Shown: positions 19,538 through 28,075 of the stretch, piece by piece | Layout: every line of letters begins with the position of its first letter | Numbering within the stretch: position 1 is the first letter of the stretch | From: Aquabacterium sp. | GTDB taxonomy: Bacteria > Pseudomonadota > Gammaproteobacteria > Burkholderiales > Burkholderiaceae_C | NCBI GenBank assembly: GCA_023266355.1 | Contig: JAHFQM010000003.1 | Location: forward strand, 248,001 to 312,000 | Length of the DNA: 64,000 bases | Direction of reading: 5' to 3' | Position numbers and translations under genes: made by a program | The notes under the pieces: generated by a model | Database searches by the model: none | Told to the model about the DNA's origin: nothing | What the model saw: the letters and a program-made list of their open reading frames with translations, nothing else

Positions 19538-20635
19538 ATGGCCATCACCATCCGCATCGGCACCCCGGCCGACAACGCCAAGATCCAGGACCTGATCACC
19601 AAGATCACCATGCCCGGCCCGGCGCAGATGTGCTTCCAGCGCAACCCCGATTTCTTCGTGGGCGCCAAAGTCATCGGTGACGAGTTCGTGCTGACCGTGG
19701 CCGACGACGACGAGCGCCCCGATGTGCTGGCCGGCCTGACCGTGATCTCCGGGCGCGAGCTCTACATCAGCGGCCAGAAGCGCCGCGTGTACTACTCGGG
19801 CGACACGCGCGTGGACCCGTACTACCGCCGCCGCGGCATCGCGTCCAACCTGTTCATCGAGCAGAAGAAGCACCGCAGCACGACCGACTTGCTGCAAGGC
19901 ATCGTGCTGAAGGAAAACACCGCGCCGCTGGACGCCGCCGCCAACACGGCCGATGGTGTGCTGTTCCGGTACTGGATCAGCCACAGCATCGAGACGAGCT
20001 TCATCTTCACGCGCAAGGCCACGCCGCGCATCCCGGCCGGCGTCACCATCCGCGCGGCCAACGCCTCGGACATCCCGGCCATGCAGGCCTTCTTCGACCG
20101 CGAAGCCCCGCGCCGCAACGGCTACCCCGTCTATGACATGCAGAAGATGGCCGCGGGCGACCCGTACTACAACGGCCTGAAGGTCGAGGACTACGCGCTG
20201 GCGCTGAGCGGTGGCCAGATCGTCGGCATGCTGGCGGGCTGGAACCAGAAGGCTTACAAGCAGACGCGCATCGTCGGCTTCAAGCCCATCATCAAGCTGC
20301 TGCGCCCGATCTACAACCTGTACGTGGGCATCGCCGGGGGCTTCAAGCTGCCACCGGTGGGCGGCGCACTGAACTACCTGAGCCTCTACAACATCCTGAT
20401 CGCCAAGGACGACAAGGCCGTGTTCCAGGGCCTGATCGACTGGGTCATGGCCCACCAGGGGCAGAAGTACGACGCGCTGGCCGTGGGCATCACGCACGGA
20501 GACCCCCTCGAAGAGGTGCCGCGCAGCTACAAGCGCCAGAAACTGTTCTCCAGCCATTTCTGGCTGAGCTATGGTGAAGACCCCCGCCCCGGCATCGACA
20601 ACCGCCCGCTCTACGTGGAACTGGGCCGCCTGTGA
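19538..20635 (+). CDS. GNAT family N-acetyltransferase, third gene of GH3 cluster
   Basis: The product is 365 residues. An N-terminal GNAT domain shows YYSGDTRVDPYYRRRGIASNLF, where RRRGIA is the acyl-CoA loop. A second GNAT-like half begins near residue 170 (VTIRAANASDIPAMQAFFDRE, repeating the N-terminal ITIRIGTPADNAKIQDL pattern), so the protein is a tandem GNAT. The acyl acceptor is unknown. AGCAGGA lies upstream of the ATG, 60 bases after the GH3 stop. The protein shares the SGDT motif with the first gene of the cluster. Confidence 0.8.
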   Translation: MAITIRIGTPADNAKIQDLITKITMPGPAQMCFQRNPDFFVGAKVIGDEFVLTVADDDERPDVLAGLTVISGRELYISGQKRRVYYSGDTRVDPYYRRRGIASNLFIEQKKHRSTTDLLQGIVLKENTAPLDAAANTADGVLFRYWISHSIETSFIFTRKATPRIPAGVTIRAANASDIPAMQAFFDREAPRRNGYPVYDMQKMAAGDPYYNGLKVEDYALALSGGQIVGMLAGWNQKAYKQTRIVGFKPIIKLLRPIYNLYVGIAGGFKLPPVGGALNYLSLYNILIAKDDKAVFQGLIDWVMAHQGQKYDALAVGITHGDPLEEVPRSYKRQKLFSSHFWLSYGEDPRPGIDNRPLYVELGRL

Positions 20636-20664
20636 ACCACCCGCGCAAGAATGAGAGCCTCGAC

Positions 20665-21654
20665 ATGAAGTTGCTGTCGATCCCCACCCTGCTGGCCGTC
20701 AGTGCCACGGCCCTGCTGCTCAGCGGCTGCTTCGACAGCCAGACCGAGCTGCAGCTGCCCGGCTACATCGAGGCGGACATCACGACCGTGGCCTCGCCGG
20801 TGTCCGGCACCATGGCGCGCATGGCCGTCAAGGAAGGCCAGAACGTGCAGGCCGGCGAGACCCTGTACGTGCTGGAGTCCCAGCAGGAGCAGGCCCGCCT
20901 GGCCGAGGCCCAGGCCAAGAAGGCCCAGGCCGAAGCCCAGACCAAGAACCTGAGCAAGGGCGCACGCCAGGCCGAGCTGGAAAGCCTGCGCGCCAAGCTG
21001 CGCTACACCAAGGCCCAGCTGGCCCAGGCCGAGAGCAACCTCAAGAAGAGCGAGTCCCTCGTCAAGAAGAACTTCGTGTCCGAGGCCCAGGTGGACAACG
21101 AGCGCACCAACGTGTCGCTGGCCCAGGCCCAGGTCGAAGAGGCCCGCGCCGCGCTGCGCGCCGCCAAGGAAGGCGCCCGCACCGACGAGCAGGCGGCGGC
21201 AGCCGCCCAGGCTTCGGCCGCACAGGCGGGCGTGGACCAGGTGGCTTGGCTGCTGCAGCAAAAGAAGGTGAACGCGCCCGTCGGTGGCGTGGTGCAGGAG
21301 CTCTACATCCGCCAGGGCGAGTTCTCCGCCACCGGCGCCACGGTGCTGACCATCCTGCACTCGGGCTCCTTGCGCGTGCGCTTCTTCGTGCCCAACGACC
21401 TGCGCCCGCAGTTCCTGCCCGGCGCCACCGTGAACGTGGCCATCTCGGGTTGCGACAAGCCGGTGACGGCCCGCATCAGCCGCGTCAGCGCCCGCCCCGA
21501 ATACACCCAGCCGATGATGTTCAGCCAGGAGCTGCGCGACCGCCTGAGCTTCCTCACCGAAGCCCGCCTGGACACGCCAGCCGGCTGCACCGCCCCTCCG
21601 GGCACGCCCGTGGGGGTGAAGGTGGTGGCGTCCAACGCGTCCAAGGCCTCCTGA
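20665..21654 (+). CDS. HlyD-family periplasmic adaptor lipoprotein
   Basis: The product is 329 residues. The signal peptide ends at a lipobox LLSGC, so it is a lipoprotein. The first half of the lipoyl domain (SPVSGTMARMAVKEGQNVQAGE) is followed by a long Ala/Lys/Glu/Gln-rich coiled coil (about residues 70-195), the second lipoyl half (APVGGVVQELYIRQGE) and a beta-barrel. This is the architecture of membrane-fusion proteins that connect an inner-membrane ABC exporter to an outer-membrane channel. A GTG at 20632 overlapping the previous stop is a possible longer start, but the ATG at 20665 gives a proper signal peptide. No TolC-like gene is nearby. Confidence 0.88.
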   Translation: MKLLSIPTLLAVSATALLLSGCFDSQTELQLPGYIEADITTVASPVSGTMARMAVKEGQNVQAGETLYVLESQQEQARLAEAQAKKAQAEAQTKNLSKGARQAELESLRAKLRYTKAQLAQAESNLKKSESLVKKNFVSEAQVDNERTNVSLAQAQVEEARAALRAAKEGARTDEQAAAAAQASAAQAGVDQVAWLLQQKKVNAPVGGVVQELYIRQGEFSATGATVLTILHSGSLRVRFFVPNDLRPQFLPGATVNVAISGCDKPVTARISRVSARPEYTQPMMFSQELRDRLSFLTEARLDTPAGCTAPPGTPVGVKVVASNASKAS

Positions 21655-21668
21655 GCAGGAGCCTGGAC

Positions 21669-22607
21669 GTGGCAGCCCCCATCATCGAGGTCCGCAACCT
21701 CACCAAGACCTTTGGCGACAAGACCGTCGTCGATCAGCTCAACATGACCATCGAGGAAGGCCAGCTCTACGGCTTCCTCGGCCCCAACGGCTCGGGCAAG
21801 ACCACCGCCATCCGCATGATGTGCGGGCTGGTGCCGCTGACCTCGGGCTCGGGCACCTGCCTGGGCTTTGACATCGGCAAGCAGGCCCACAAGATCAAGC
21901 CGCTGCTGGGCTACATGACCCAGCACTTCAGCCTCTACCGCGACCTGACCGTGCGCGAGAACCTGCAGTTCGTCTGCAAGCTCTACGGCATCCGCGATGT
22001 GGCCGGGCGCGTCAATGAACTGGTCAAGCAGTTCGCCTTCGACAACGAGGGCCGCGACCGCCAGCGCGTGGGCACGATGTCCGGCGGCTGGAAGCAGCGC
22101 CTGGCCCTGGCCTGCGCGATGGCCCACCGTCCGCGCATCCTGCTGCTCGACGAGCCCACGGCCGGCGTGGACCCGAAGGCGCGCGAGGCCTTCTGGGACA
22201 TCCTGCAAGACATCGCCGCGACCGGCGTGTCGGTGCTGGTGAGCACGCACTACATGGACGAGGCCATGCGCTCGCAACGCATCGCCTATGTGCTGTACGG
22301 CCGCTTGCTGGTGGACGACGCCCCCGAGAAGGTGCTGGCCGCCGCCAACCTGGTGGCCGCGCAGGTGCCGCTGGGGCAGGCCTTCCGCAACCCGCAGATG
22401 GCGCACGACCCGCGCATCGTGCGGCTGTCCATGCAGGGCAACAGCATCCGCGTGGTGGCGCGCTCGTCAGACGACATCGCCTCGTGGACGCGCGACCTGG
22501 CCGCGCAAGGCATGGCCTCGGGCGAGCCCACCCCCATCGACGTCGGCCTCGAAGACGTCTTCTTCTACCTGACCTTGCAGCAGCAGGGTTCGGTCACGCA
22601 ATTCTGA
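21669..22607 (+). CDS. ABC transporter ATP-binding protein
   Basis: The product is 312 residues from a GTG start. Walker A is GPNGSGKT, the Q-loop is in YMTQHFSLY, the signature is TMSGGWKQRLALA, and Walker B is ILLLDEPTAGVDP, with the H-loop in STHYMDEA. The VDP after Walker B and a C-terminal extension are typical of drug/lipid-export (DrrA/YbhF-like) ATPases. It is 14 bases after the adaptor gene and 15 before the permease, so the three form one exporter. Confidence 0.9.
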   Translation: MAAPIIEVRNLTKTFGDKTVVDQLNMTIEEGQLYGFLGPNGSGKTTAIRMMCGLVPLTSGSGTCLGFDIGKQAHKIKPLLGYMTQHFSLYRDLTVRENLQFVCKLYGIRDVAGRVNELVKQFAFDNEGRDRQRVGTMSGGWKQRLALACAMAHRPRILLLDEPTAGVDPKAREAFWDILQDIAATGVSVLVSTHYMDEAMRSQRIAYVLYGRLLVDDAPEKVLAAANLVAAQVPLGQAFRNPQMAHDPRIVRLSMQGNSIRVVARSSDDIASWTRDLAAQGMASGEPTPIDVGLEDVFFYLTLQQQGSVTQF

Positions 22608-22622
22608 TCGAGCGAGGCCAGC

Positions 22623-23750
22623 ATGGCATTCAACCGCATCGCCGCCATCGCCATCAAAGAGTTGCTGCACATGGTGCGCGACCGGCTGACCTTCGTGTCG
22701 CTGCTGTCGGTGACCATCGGCTACGTCATCGTGTTCGGCTACGCGATCAACCCGGACCCGCGCCACATCCCGACCATCGTGGTGGACCACGACAAGAGCG
22801 AGTTCTCGCGGCTGTACAAGGCCGCGCTGCAGCAGTCCGTCTACCTGGAGATCGACCAGCGCCAGCTGACCTCGGACCAGGCCAGCGAGATGCTGCGCAA
22901 GGCGCAGACCTCGGTGGTCATCGAGATCCCGCCGGACTTCACGCGCAAGCTCATGACCGGCCTGCCCGCGCAGATCCTGGTCGAGGCCGACGCCACCGAC
23001 CCGGTGTCCCTGAACGGCGCCATCACCTCGACCGGCGAGGTGGCGCGCCAGACCGCGGCCCACCTCTTCCACCGCGATGGCATCGAAACGCGCGTGAAGG
23101 GCGACCCGCAGCTGGAGGTGCGCGTGCAGCGACGCTTCAACCCGCAGGGCGAGCAGACGTTTTTCATCATCCCCGGCCTGGTGGGCATGATCCTGAACGT
23201 GTCGCTGCTGGTGATGACGGCCATGTCCATCACCAAGGAGAAGGAGCAGGGCTCGATGGAGTTCCTGCTGGTCACGCCGACCGAGCCCTGGGAGATGATC
23301 ATCGGCAAGATCATCCCGACCTTCCTGGTGGGCGTGGTGCAGGTGTCCATCATCCTGTGCATCGCCTTCTTCCTGTTCAAGATGCCACTGACGGGCGACC
23401 CGCTGGCCCTGGTCGCGCTGCTGCTGGCCTATGGCATCACGACGCTGGCGGTGGGCATCCTGATCTCGTCGGCGGCGCTGTCGCAGATGCAGGCCATGCA
23501 GCTGTCCTTTTTCTACTTCCTGCCCTCCATCCTGTTGTCGGGCTTCATGTTCCCGTACAGCGGCATGCCGAAGTGGGCGCAGGTGATCTCGCAAGGCCTG
23601 CCGCTGACCTACTTCGTGCGCGGCTCGCGCGGGGTGTTCCTCAAGGAGTTCACGCTGGTGGACATGTGGCCGCACCTGTGGCCCATCATGCTGGCGGGGT
23701 TGATCTTCGGCCTGCTGGCGGTGAAGAGCTACCGGCGCACGCTGAACTGA
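22623..23750 (+). CDS. ABC-2 type permease (YbhS/YbhR-like)
   Basis: The product is 375 residues. One N-terminal membrane helix (VSLLSVTIGYVIVFGYAI) precedes a large periplasmic domain (residues 45-180), then five helices from FFIIPGLVGMILNVSLLVM onward. The motif EKEQGSMEFLLVTP is the conserved ABC-2 coupling region. Together with the upstream ATPase and the HlyD-type adaptor it forms an exporter similar in layout to YbhGFSR; only one permease is present, so a homodimer is expected. Confidence 0.9.
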   Translation: MAFNRIAAIAIKELLHMVRDRLTFVSLLSVTIGYVIVFGYAINPDPRHIPTIVVDHDKSEFSRLYKAALQQSVYLEIDQRQLTSDQASEMLRKAQTSVVIEIPPDFTRKLMTGLPAQILVEADATDPVSLNGAITSTGEVARQTAAHLFHRDGIETRVKGDPQLEVRVQRRFNPQGEQTFFIIPGLVGMILNVSLLVMTAMSITKEKEQGSMEFLLVTPTEPWEMIIGKIIPTFLVGVVQVSIILCIAFFLFKMPLTGDPLALVALLLAYGITTLAVGILISSAALSQMQAMQLSFFYFLPSILLSGFMFPYSGMPKWAQVISQGLPLTYFVRGSRGVFLKEFTLVDMWPHLWPIMLAGLIFGLLAVKSYRRTLN

Positions 23751-23785
23751 GGCCGATCAGAGCGAGCGGCATGACCTGACCTGAC

Positions 23786-23820
23786 CTGGCGCAGCGTGAC
23801 GGAACGCACGTCCGCGCCAG
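23786..23820 (+). terminator. Possible terminator hairpin after the GH3 cluster
   Basis: A 7-bp outer stem (CTGGCGC with GCGCCAG) plus an inner CGTG/CACG pairing, 35 bases after the permease stop. No T-run follows, so efficiency is doubtful. Just upstream, TGACC is repeated three times in tandem (23772-23786). Confidence 0.4.
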
Positions 23821-23913
23821 CACTTACAAGCGAGATACACGCTCAGCGCGGCCCCCGGGTTCAGCCGCGGGCGCAGTCGGCCGACATCACGGTGCCACCT
23901 TCTGCCGCGCACC

Positions 23914-24471
23914 ATGAGCCACTCGACCTTCCTGCCCAGCACCTTCAACGGCACCTCCACCCTGGAGGCGCCCAGCCGCCCGGCTTCGGTCCGCCCAGAC
24001 ACCACACCGCGCTGGCCCTGGCTCGCCATCGCTGGTTGCGTGCTGATGTTCGCTGTCCTGGCGTTGAACCACCTCGGCCAAGGCCGCATCGACGGCGCCT
24101 CCGAGGCCCTGCACAGCACCTGGATGCCCGCGGTGGACAAGCTCACGGACATCCAGGCCCAGGTGAAAGACCTGAGCGGTGAAGCCACCCGGCGCAGCGC
24201 CTGGACACCCGGCCAGCTGCGCGGCCGCATCAGCGACGACATCGCCCGCTTCACCGCCTGGATGGCCCTGCCCCACGCGGGCATGGACGCCAGCACACCC
24301 GAGCTGCTGCGCGTGCTGCAGCAACGCTGGACCGACTACCTCGCCATGCCCGACGTGGACACCCCTGCCCGCGCCGCCCGCCTGCACGATGCCGCGGCAG
24401 CCCTGGAGCGCCTGAGCGCGCATTGCCTGGCCCAAGGCCTGGCCCAGGCCGACATCGCGGCCGGCCGCTGA
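23914..24471 (+). CDS. Hypothetical single-pass membrane protein with periplasmic helical domain
   Basis: The product is 185 residues and not recognised. A cytoplasmic N-terminus of about 33 residues is followed by one membrane helix (WLAIAGCVLMFAVLALNHLG) and a periplasmic region that looks all-helical, somewhat like four-helix sensor domains of chemoreceptors (ASEALHSTWMPAVDKLTDIQAQVKDL). No signalling domain follows. It is in the same direction as the GH3 cluster but 163 bases away and beyond a hairpin, so membership of the cluster is uncertain. It ends two bases from the convergent acyltransferase gene. Confidence 0.55.
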   Translation: MSHSTFLPSTFNGTSTLEAPSRPASVRPDTTPRWPWLAIAGCVLMFAVLALNHLGQGRIDGASEALHSTWMPAVDKLTDIQAQVKDLSGEATRRSAWTPGQLRGRISDDIARFTAWMALPHAGMDASTPELLRVLQQRWTDYLAMPDVDTPARAARLHDAAAALERLSAHCLAQGLAQADIAAGR

Positions 24472-24473
24472 GC

Positions 24474-25907
24474 TCAGGCCGCTTCAGCCGCCTGGGTTGC
24501 GGCTGGCTGCGCCGTGCCCACCACCTCCTGCACCAGCCGTGCCAAGGTGGCGTCCAGGCGCGCATGGAAATCGGCCACCGCCGCCAGCGGGGTCTCGCCC
24601 AGCTGCCACGCCATCGGCACGCTCAAGGCGCCATCCAGCTCCACCAGCACCGGCAAGGGCGAAATGCTGTTGACCAGCGGCACCAGCTGCGCGACCCGCA
24701 CAGGCTGCCCCCCTGTGGCCTCGCGCGGGTGGATGCCACCGACATCGCCCAGGCTGGTCGCATGGCAGCTGATGGCCGGGAAGCGCCCGGCCCGCTTGAG
24801 CTTCAGGCCGATGTGGCCCACCAGCGTGCGGCCCAACCAGGGCGTGAGCTCTTCGAGCAGGTAGGTCCAGCACATCTCGCGGCGGGCGTAACGCGCCTGG
24901 CCTTCCTTGATGGCGGCGTCGACCGACTTCACGCGCTCGGCCCAAGGCTTGCGCACATCCTGCTCGATGACGAGGAAGGCGCCCACGTGGTTGCCCCACA
25001 GCGGCCCATGGCCTGGCGACGTCGCTGAGGCCGCGGGATAGAACTTGCGCAGGTTCACCGAGATGCGGATGACGGCCGCGGCCAAGGGGTCACCGGGCGC
25101 CTGCTCCAGAAAGGTTTGCGCGATGGCCGACACCAGCAAGGTGTTGAGCGACACCCCGAGCTGCCGCGCCGCCCGGCGCAGATCGGCCACGGGCGTGGGC
25201 ACGGTGTGGTGGCGCAGGCCGGTGGTCGAGTAATGCGCGCCCAGCGCGGTGGGCAGCTGCTGCACGTGCAAACCGGCCAGCCGGCGCGCCTCGGCCAGTT
25301 TGTGTTGGCGCGAGCGCCACACCTGGCGCGGCCACTGCCACCCGCGCTCGGGCGCGATCGCGCCCAGCATGGACGGCGCCTCCAGCGGCATGGCCTCGAT
25401 CGGCAAACCATTGAGCCCGCGCAGGATCTGGCGCACCAACTCGACCATCGTCATGCCATCCGCCAACAGGTGGGGCACGCCGAAGATCAGGGCCGGACGC
25501 TGCGGGTGCGGCGCGAAGTGCGCGCGCAGGCCCAGGCCGCGCTCCAGCGGCAGCACCTCGTGCAAGGCCCGCCAGTGCCAGGCCTGCAGCGCTTCGGGGT
25601 CGTCGAGGTCCACGTCGCGGTGCACGCGGAAGGCCAACTCGAACATCTGGTCGATCAGCGGGCCCTCGGGCAGGATGCGCAGGTGGTAGCGGTGCAGGCC
25701 GGGCGCCAGCGCCGCGCGCAGCTTGGGGTAGGCCGTCACCAGCTGGCGCAGCACCGCGCGCACCTGGGCCTCGCTCACGGACGCATCGAAACGCATCAGG
25801 TAGGGCTGCACCATGGTGCCGGCCAGGCCCTCGATGGCCGCGTAACCATGCTCGGAACGGTTGAGGGGAACGGTGTCGCCGGTCACGGTCTTGCTCGGGA
25901 ATGCCAT
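24474..25907 (-). CDS. Condensation-domain / wax-ester-synthase-like acyltransferase
   Basis: The product is 477 residues. It has the CoA-dependent acyltransferase fold pattern shared by NRPS condensation domains and WS/DGAT enzymes: GVPHLLADGMTMVELVRQIL near residue 145, where the usual HHxxxDG is PHxxxDG. The second His, thought to be catalytic, is kept while the first is Pro. A second half follows with LNTLLVSAIAQTF and GNHVGAFLVIEQD. It could acylate an alcohol, amine or lipid; the substrate is unknown. It is convergent with the small membrane protein and near the GH3 cluster, whose chemistry it could complement. Confidence 0.65.
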   Translation of the reverse strand: MAFPSKTVTGDTVPLNRSEHGYAAIEGLAGTMVQPYLMRFDASVSEAQVRAVLRQLVTAYPKLRAALAPGLHRYHLRILPEGPLIDQMFELAFRVHRDVDLDDPEALQAWHWRALHEVLPLERGLGLRAHFAPHPQRPALIFGVPHLLADGMTMVELVRQILRGLNGLPIEAMPLEAPSMLGAIAPERGWQWPRQVWRSRQHKLAEARRLAGLHVQQLPTALGAHYSTTGLRHHTVPTPVADLRRAARQLGVSLNTLLVSAIAQTFLEQAPGDPLAAAVIRISVNLRKFYPAASATSPGHGPLWGNHVGAFLVIEQDVRKPWAERVKSVDAAIKEGQARYARREMCWTYLLEELTPWLGRTLVGHIGLKLKRAGRFPAISCHATSLGDVGGIHPREATGGQPVRVAQLVPLVNSISPLPVLVELDGALSVPMAWQLGETPLAAVADFHARLDATLARLVQEVVGTAQPAATQAAEAA

Positions 25908-26018
25908 GCATTCGATGCTGCCAGATCAGCGCGGCCACCGCCTCATGGTTGCTGCGGATCTCCCCCCTGAATGAGCAGGCGCAAGACCGCACAGAGGCGA
26001 CTGCCTACAATGCCCGCC

Positions 26019-27164
26019 ATGAGTGCCGCCACCGCCCCCACCTCCGCCGCCGCCGCCAACGCGCCCGCCCTGCCCCCGCTGGCCAACGACCGCTTCCTGC
26101 GCGCCTGCCTGCGCCTGCCCACCGACGCCACGCCCGTGTGGCTGATGCGCCAGGCGGGCCGCTATTTGCCCGAATACCGCGCCACGCGCGACGTGGCCGG
26201 CAGCTTCATGGGCCTGGCCACCAACCCCGAGGCGGCCTGCGAGGTGACGCTGCAACCGCTGCGCCGCTACGACCTCGACGCCGCCATCCTGTTCAGCGAC
26301 ATCCTCACCGTGCCCGACGCCATGGGCTTGGGCCTGAGCTTCGCCGCGGGCGAAGGCCCGAAATTCGCCAAGGTCGTGCGCGACGAGGCCGCCGTGGCCC
26401 AGCTGGCCGTGCCCGACATGGACAAGCTGCGCTACGTGTTCGACGCGGTGGGCACCATCCGCAAGGCCCTGTCCGATGAGAACGGCGTGGGCAAAGTGCC
26501 CCTGATCGGCTTCTCGGGCAGCCCCTGGACGCTGGCCTGCTACATGGTCGAAGGCGGCGGCTCGGACGACTACCGCGCCGTCAAGACGCTGATGTACCAG
26601 CGCCCCGACCTGATGCACCGCATCCTCGAAGTCAACGCCGACGCCGTGGCGCTCTACCTCAACACCCAGATCGAAGCCGGCGCGCAAGCGGCGATGATTT
26701 TCGACTCCTGGGGCGGCGTGCTGGCCGATGGCGCCTTCCAGCAGTTCAGCCTGGCCTACACGAAGCGCGTGCTGTCGCAGCTCAAGCGCGAGCACAACGG
26801 ATTCCGCATCCCGCACATCGTCTTCACCAAGGGCGGCGGCATCTGGCTGGACGAGATCGCCGACAGCGGCTGCGACGTCGTCGGCCTGGACTGGACGATG
26901 AACCTGGGCCGCGCCCGCGCCCGCGTGGGCGACCGCGTGGCCCTGCAAGGCAACCTCGACCCCAACGTGCTGTTCGCTTCACCCGAGCAGGTGCGCGAGC
27001 AGGTCATCCAGACGCTGGACAGCTTCGGCAAGCCCTCGGACGTGGCCGGTGGCTCAGGCCACATCTTCAACCTGGGCCACGGCATCAGCCAATTCACGCC
27101 ACCGGAGAGCGTCTCCGTGCTGGTGGACACGGTGCACGCACACAGCCGCAAGCTGCGCGGCTGA
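26019..27164 (+). CDS. hemE: Uroporphyrinogen decarboxylase
   Basis: The product is 381 residues. It decarboxylates the four acetate groups of uroporphyrinogen III to give coproporphyrinogen III in heme synthesis. The signature [15 protein letters not shown] is near residue 45, with the active-site Asp in [12 protein letters not shown] and the family segment [15 protein letters not shown]. The first 25 residues are Ala/Pro-rich and non-conserved. A second ATG at 26010 would add three residues. TACAAT immediately upstream (26006-26011) resembles a -10 box but has no clear -35. Confidence 0.96.
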   Translation: MSAATAPTSAAAANAPALPPLANDRFLRACLRLPTDATPVWLMRQAGRYLPEYRATRDVAGSFMGLATNPEAACEVTLQPLRRYDLDAAILFSDILTVPDAMGLGLSFAAGEGPKFAKVVRDEAAVAQLAVPDMDKLRYVFDAVGTIRKALSDENGVGKVPLIGFSGSPWTLACYMVEGGGSDDYRAVKTLMYQRPDLMHRILEVNADAVALYLNTQIEAGAQAAMIFDSWGGVLADGAFQQFSLAYTKRVLSQLKREHNGFRIPHIVFTKGGGIWLDEIADSGCDVVGLDWTMNLGRARARVGDRVALQGNLDPNVLFASPEQVREQVIQTLDSFGKPSDVAGGSGHIFNLGHGISQFTPPESVSVLVDTVHAHSRKLRG

Positions 27165-27206
27165 GCGCCTGGGACGGCCCTGGACGGGGCCTGGCGAGGT
27201 GTTCGC

Positions 27207-27227
27207 TCAGGCCTCAGGCCTCAGGCC
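27207..27227. repeat. Three tandem copies of a heptamer (TCAGGCC)
   Basis: TCAGGCC occurs three times without gaps in the hemE-EamA convergent spacer. The third copy contains the stop codon of the minus-strand transporter gene. Gain or loss of a unit would not change the protein because the stop recurs in each unit. Confidence 0.8.
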
Positions 27228-28075
27228 TCGTCGCGCGTGGCCATCAAGGCCGCCAGCAGGATGAGGCCACCGCCCAGCAGCACCACCGGGCGCAGGGTCT
27301 CACCGCCGAACCACACGGCCGAGCCCGAGGCGAACACGATCTCGGTGAGCATGACCACCGAGGTCAGGTGCACCGGGATCTGCGATGCGCCGTACTGCAT
27401 GGCCAGGTTGGCGGCGAAGAAGGCCACGCCCATGGCGCCGGCCAGCAGCAACCAGGCCCAGTCGAACGCAGGCCAGCCGGGGATGAGGCCTTGACCGGCC
27501 AGCACCAGGCCCGCCAAGGCCGGCAGGCAAACCCCGCCCGAAAACATGGCCAGCGCCCGCTCGGCCGAGGTGCGCTCTGACGCGCGGCGCAGCATCACGT
27601 TGGTGACCGCAAAGCCCAGGCCTCCGGCCAGGCCCAACCAGTCGGGCAGGCCGTTGAAGCGCGGCCAGCCGCCCTCTTCCGGGCGCAGCACCAGCAAGGC
27701 GCCGCCCAGGGCCAGCAACACGCGCACCGCCGCCATGGGCGTGATGCGCTCGCCCAGCAACCACCAAGCCAGGCCCACGGCCCACAGCGGCATCAGGTAG
27801 AACAGCAGCACCACGCGCACCACCTCGCCGGTGGCCACGCCCCAGTTGAAAGCCGCGTTGGTGGCGCCCGTGGCCAGGGCCAGCACCCACAGCGTGGGCG
27901 TGCGCCACACGCCCGACCAGGCCTCGCGGCGCGCCACGCCGATGACGAGCACGCCCATCAGGAAAAACAGCATCGTGGCCCACACCGCGTGCAGGCCCAT
28001 GGCCTGCAACTGGCGCAAAGGCCACCACGACAGCCCCCAGACGAAGGCATTGAACAGCAAACCCAGGTACGGCAT
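27221..28075 (-). CDS. EamA (DMT-family) transporter
   Basis: The product is 284 residues with ten predicted membrane helices arranged as two EamA repeats (the second starts near residue 150, WLGLAGGLGFAVTNVML). Members export metabolites such as amino acids; the substrate cannot be read from sequence. It starts directly after the rlpA stop (TGA then ATG), so it is co-transcribed with rlpA. Confidence 0.85.
   Translation of the reverse strand: MPYLGLLFNAFVWGLSWWPLRQLQAMGLHAVWATMLFFLMGVLVIGVARREAWSGVWRTPTLWVLALATGATNAAFNWGVATGEVVRVVLLFYLMPLWAVGLAWWLLGERITPMAAVRVLLALGGALLVLRPEEGGWPRFNGLPDWLGLAGGLGFAVTNVMLRRASERTSAERALAMFSGGVCLPALAGLVLAGQGLIPGWPAFDWAWLLLAGAMGVAFFAANLAMQYGASQIPVHLTSVVMLTEIVFASGSAVWFGGETLRPVVLLGGGLILLAALMATRDEA

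Noticed and set aside
26006..26011. TACAAT as a proven hemE promoter
   Set aside because: The -10 is good, but no -35 was found at normal spacing; mentioned in the hemE entry only.
27207..27227. Heptamer tandem repeat as a phase-variation switch for the EamA transporter
   Set aside because: The stop codon recurs in each unit, so gain or loss of units does not change the reading frame or protein.
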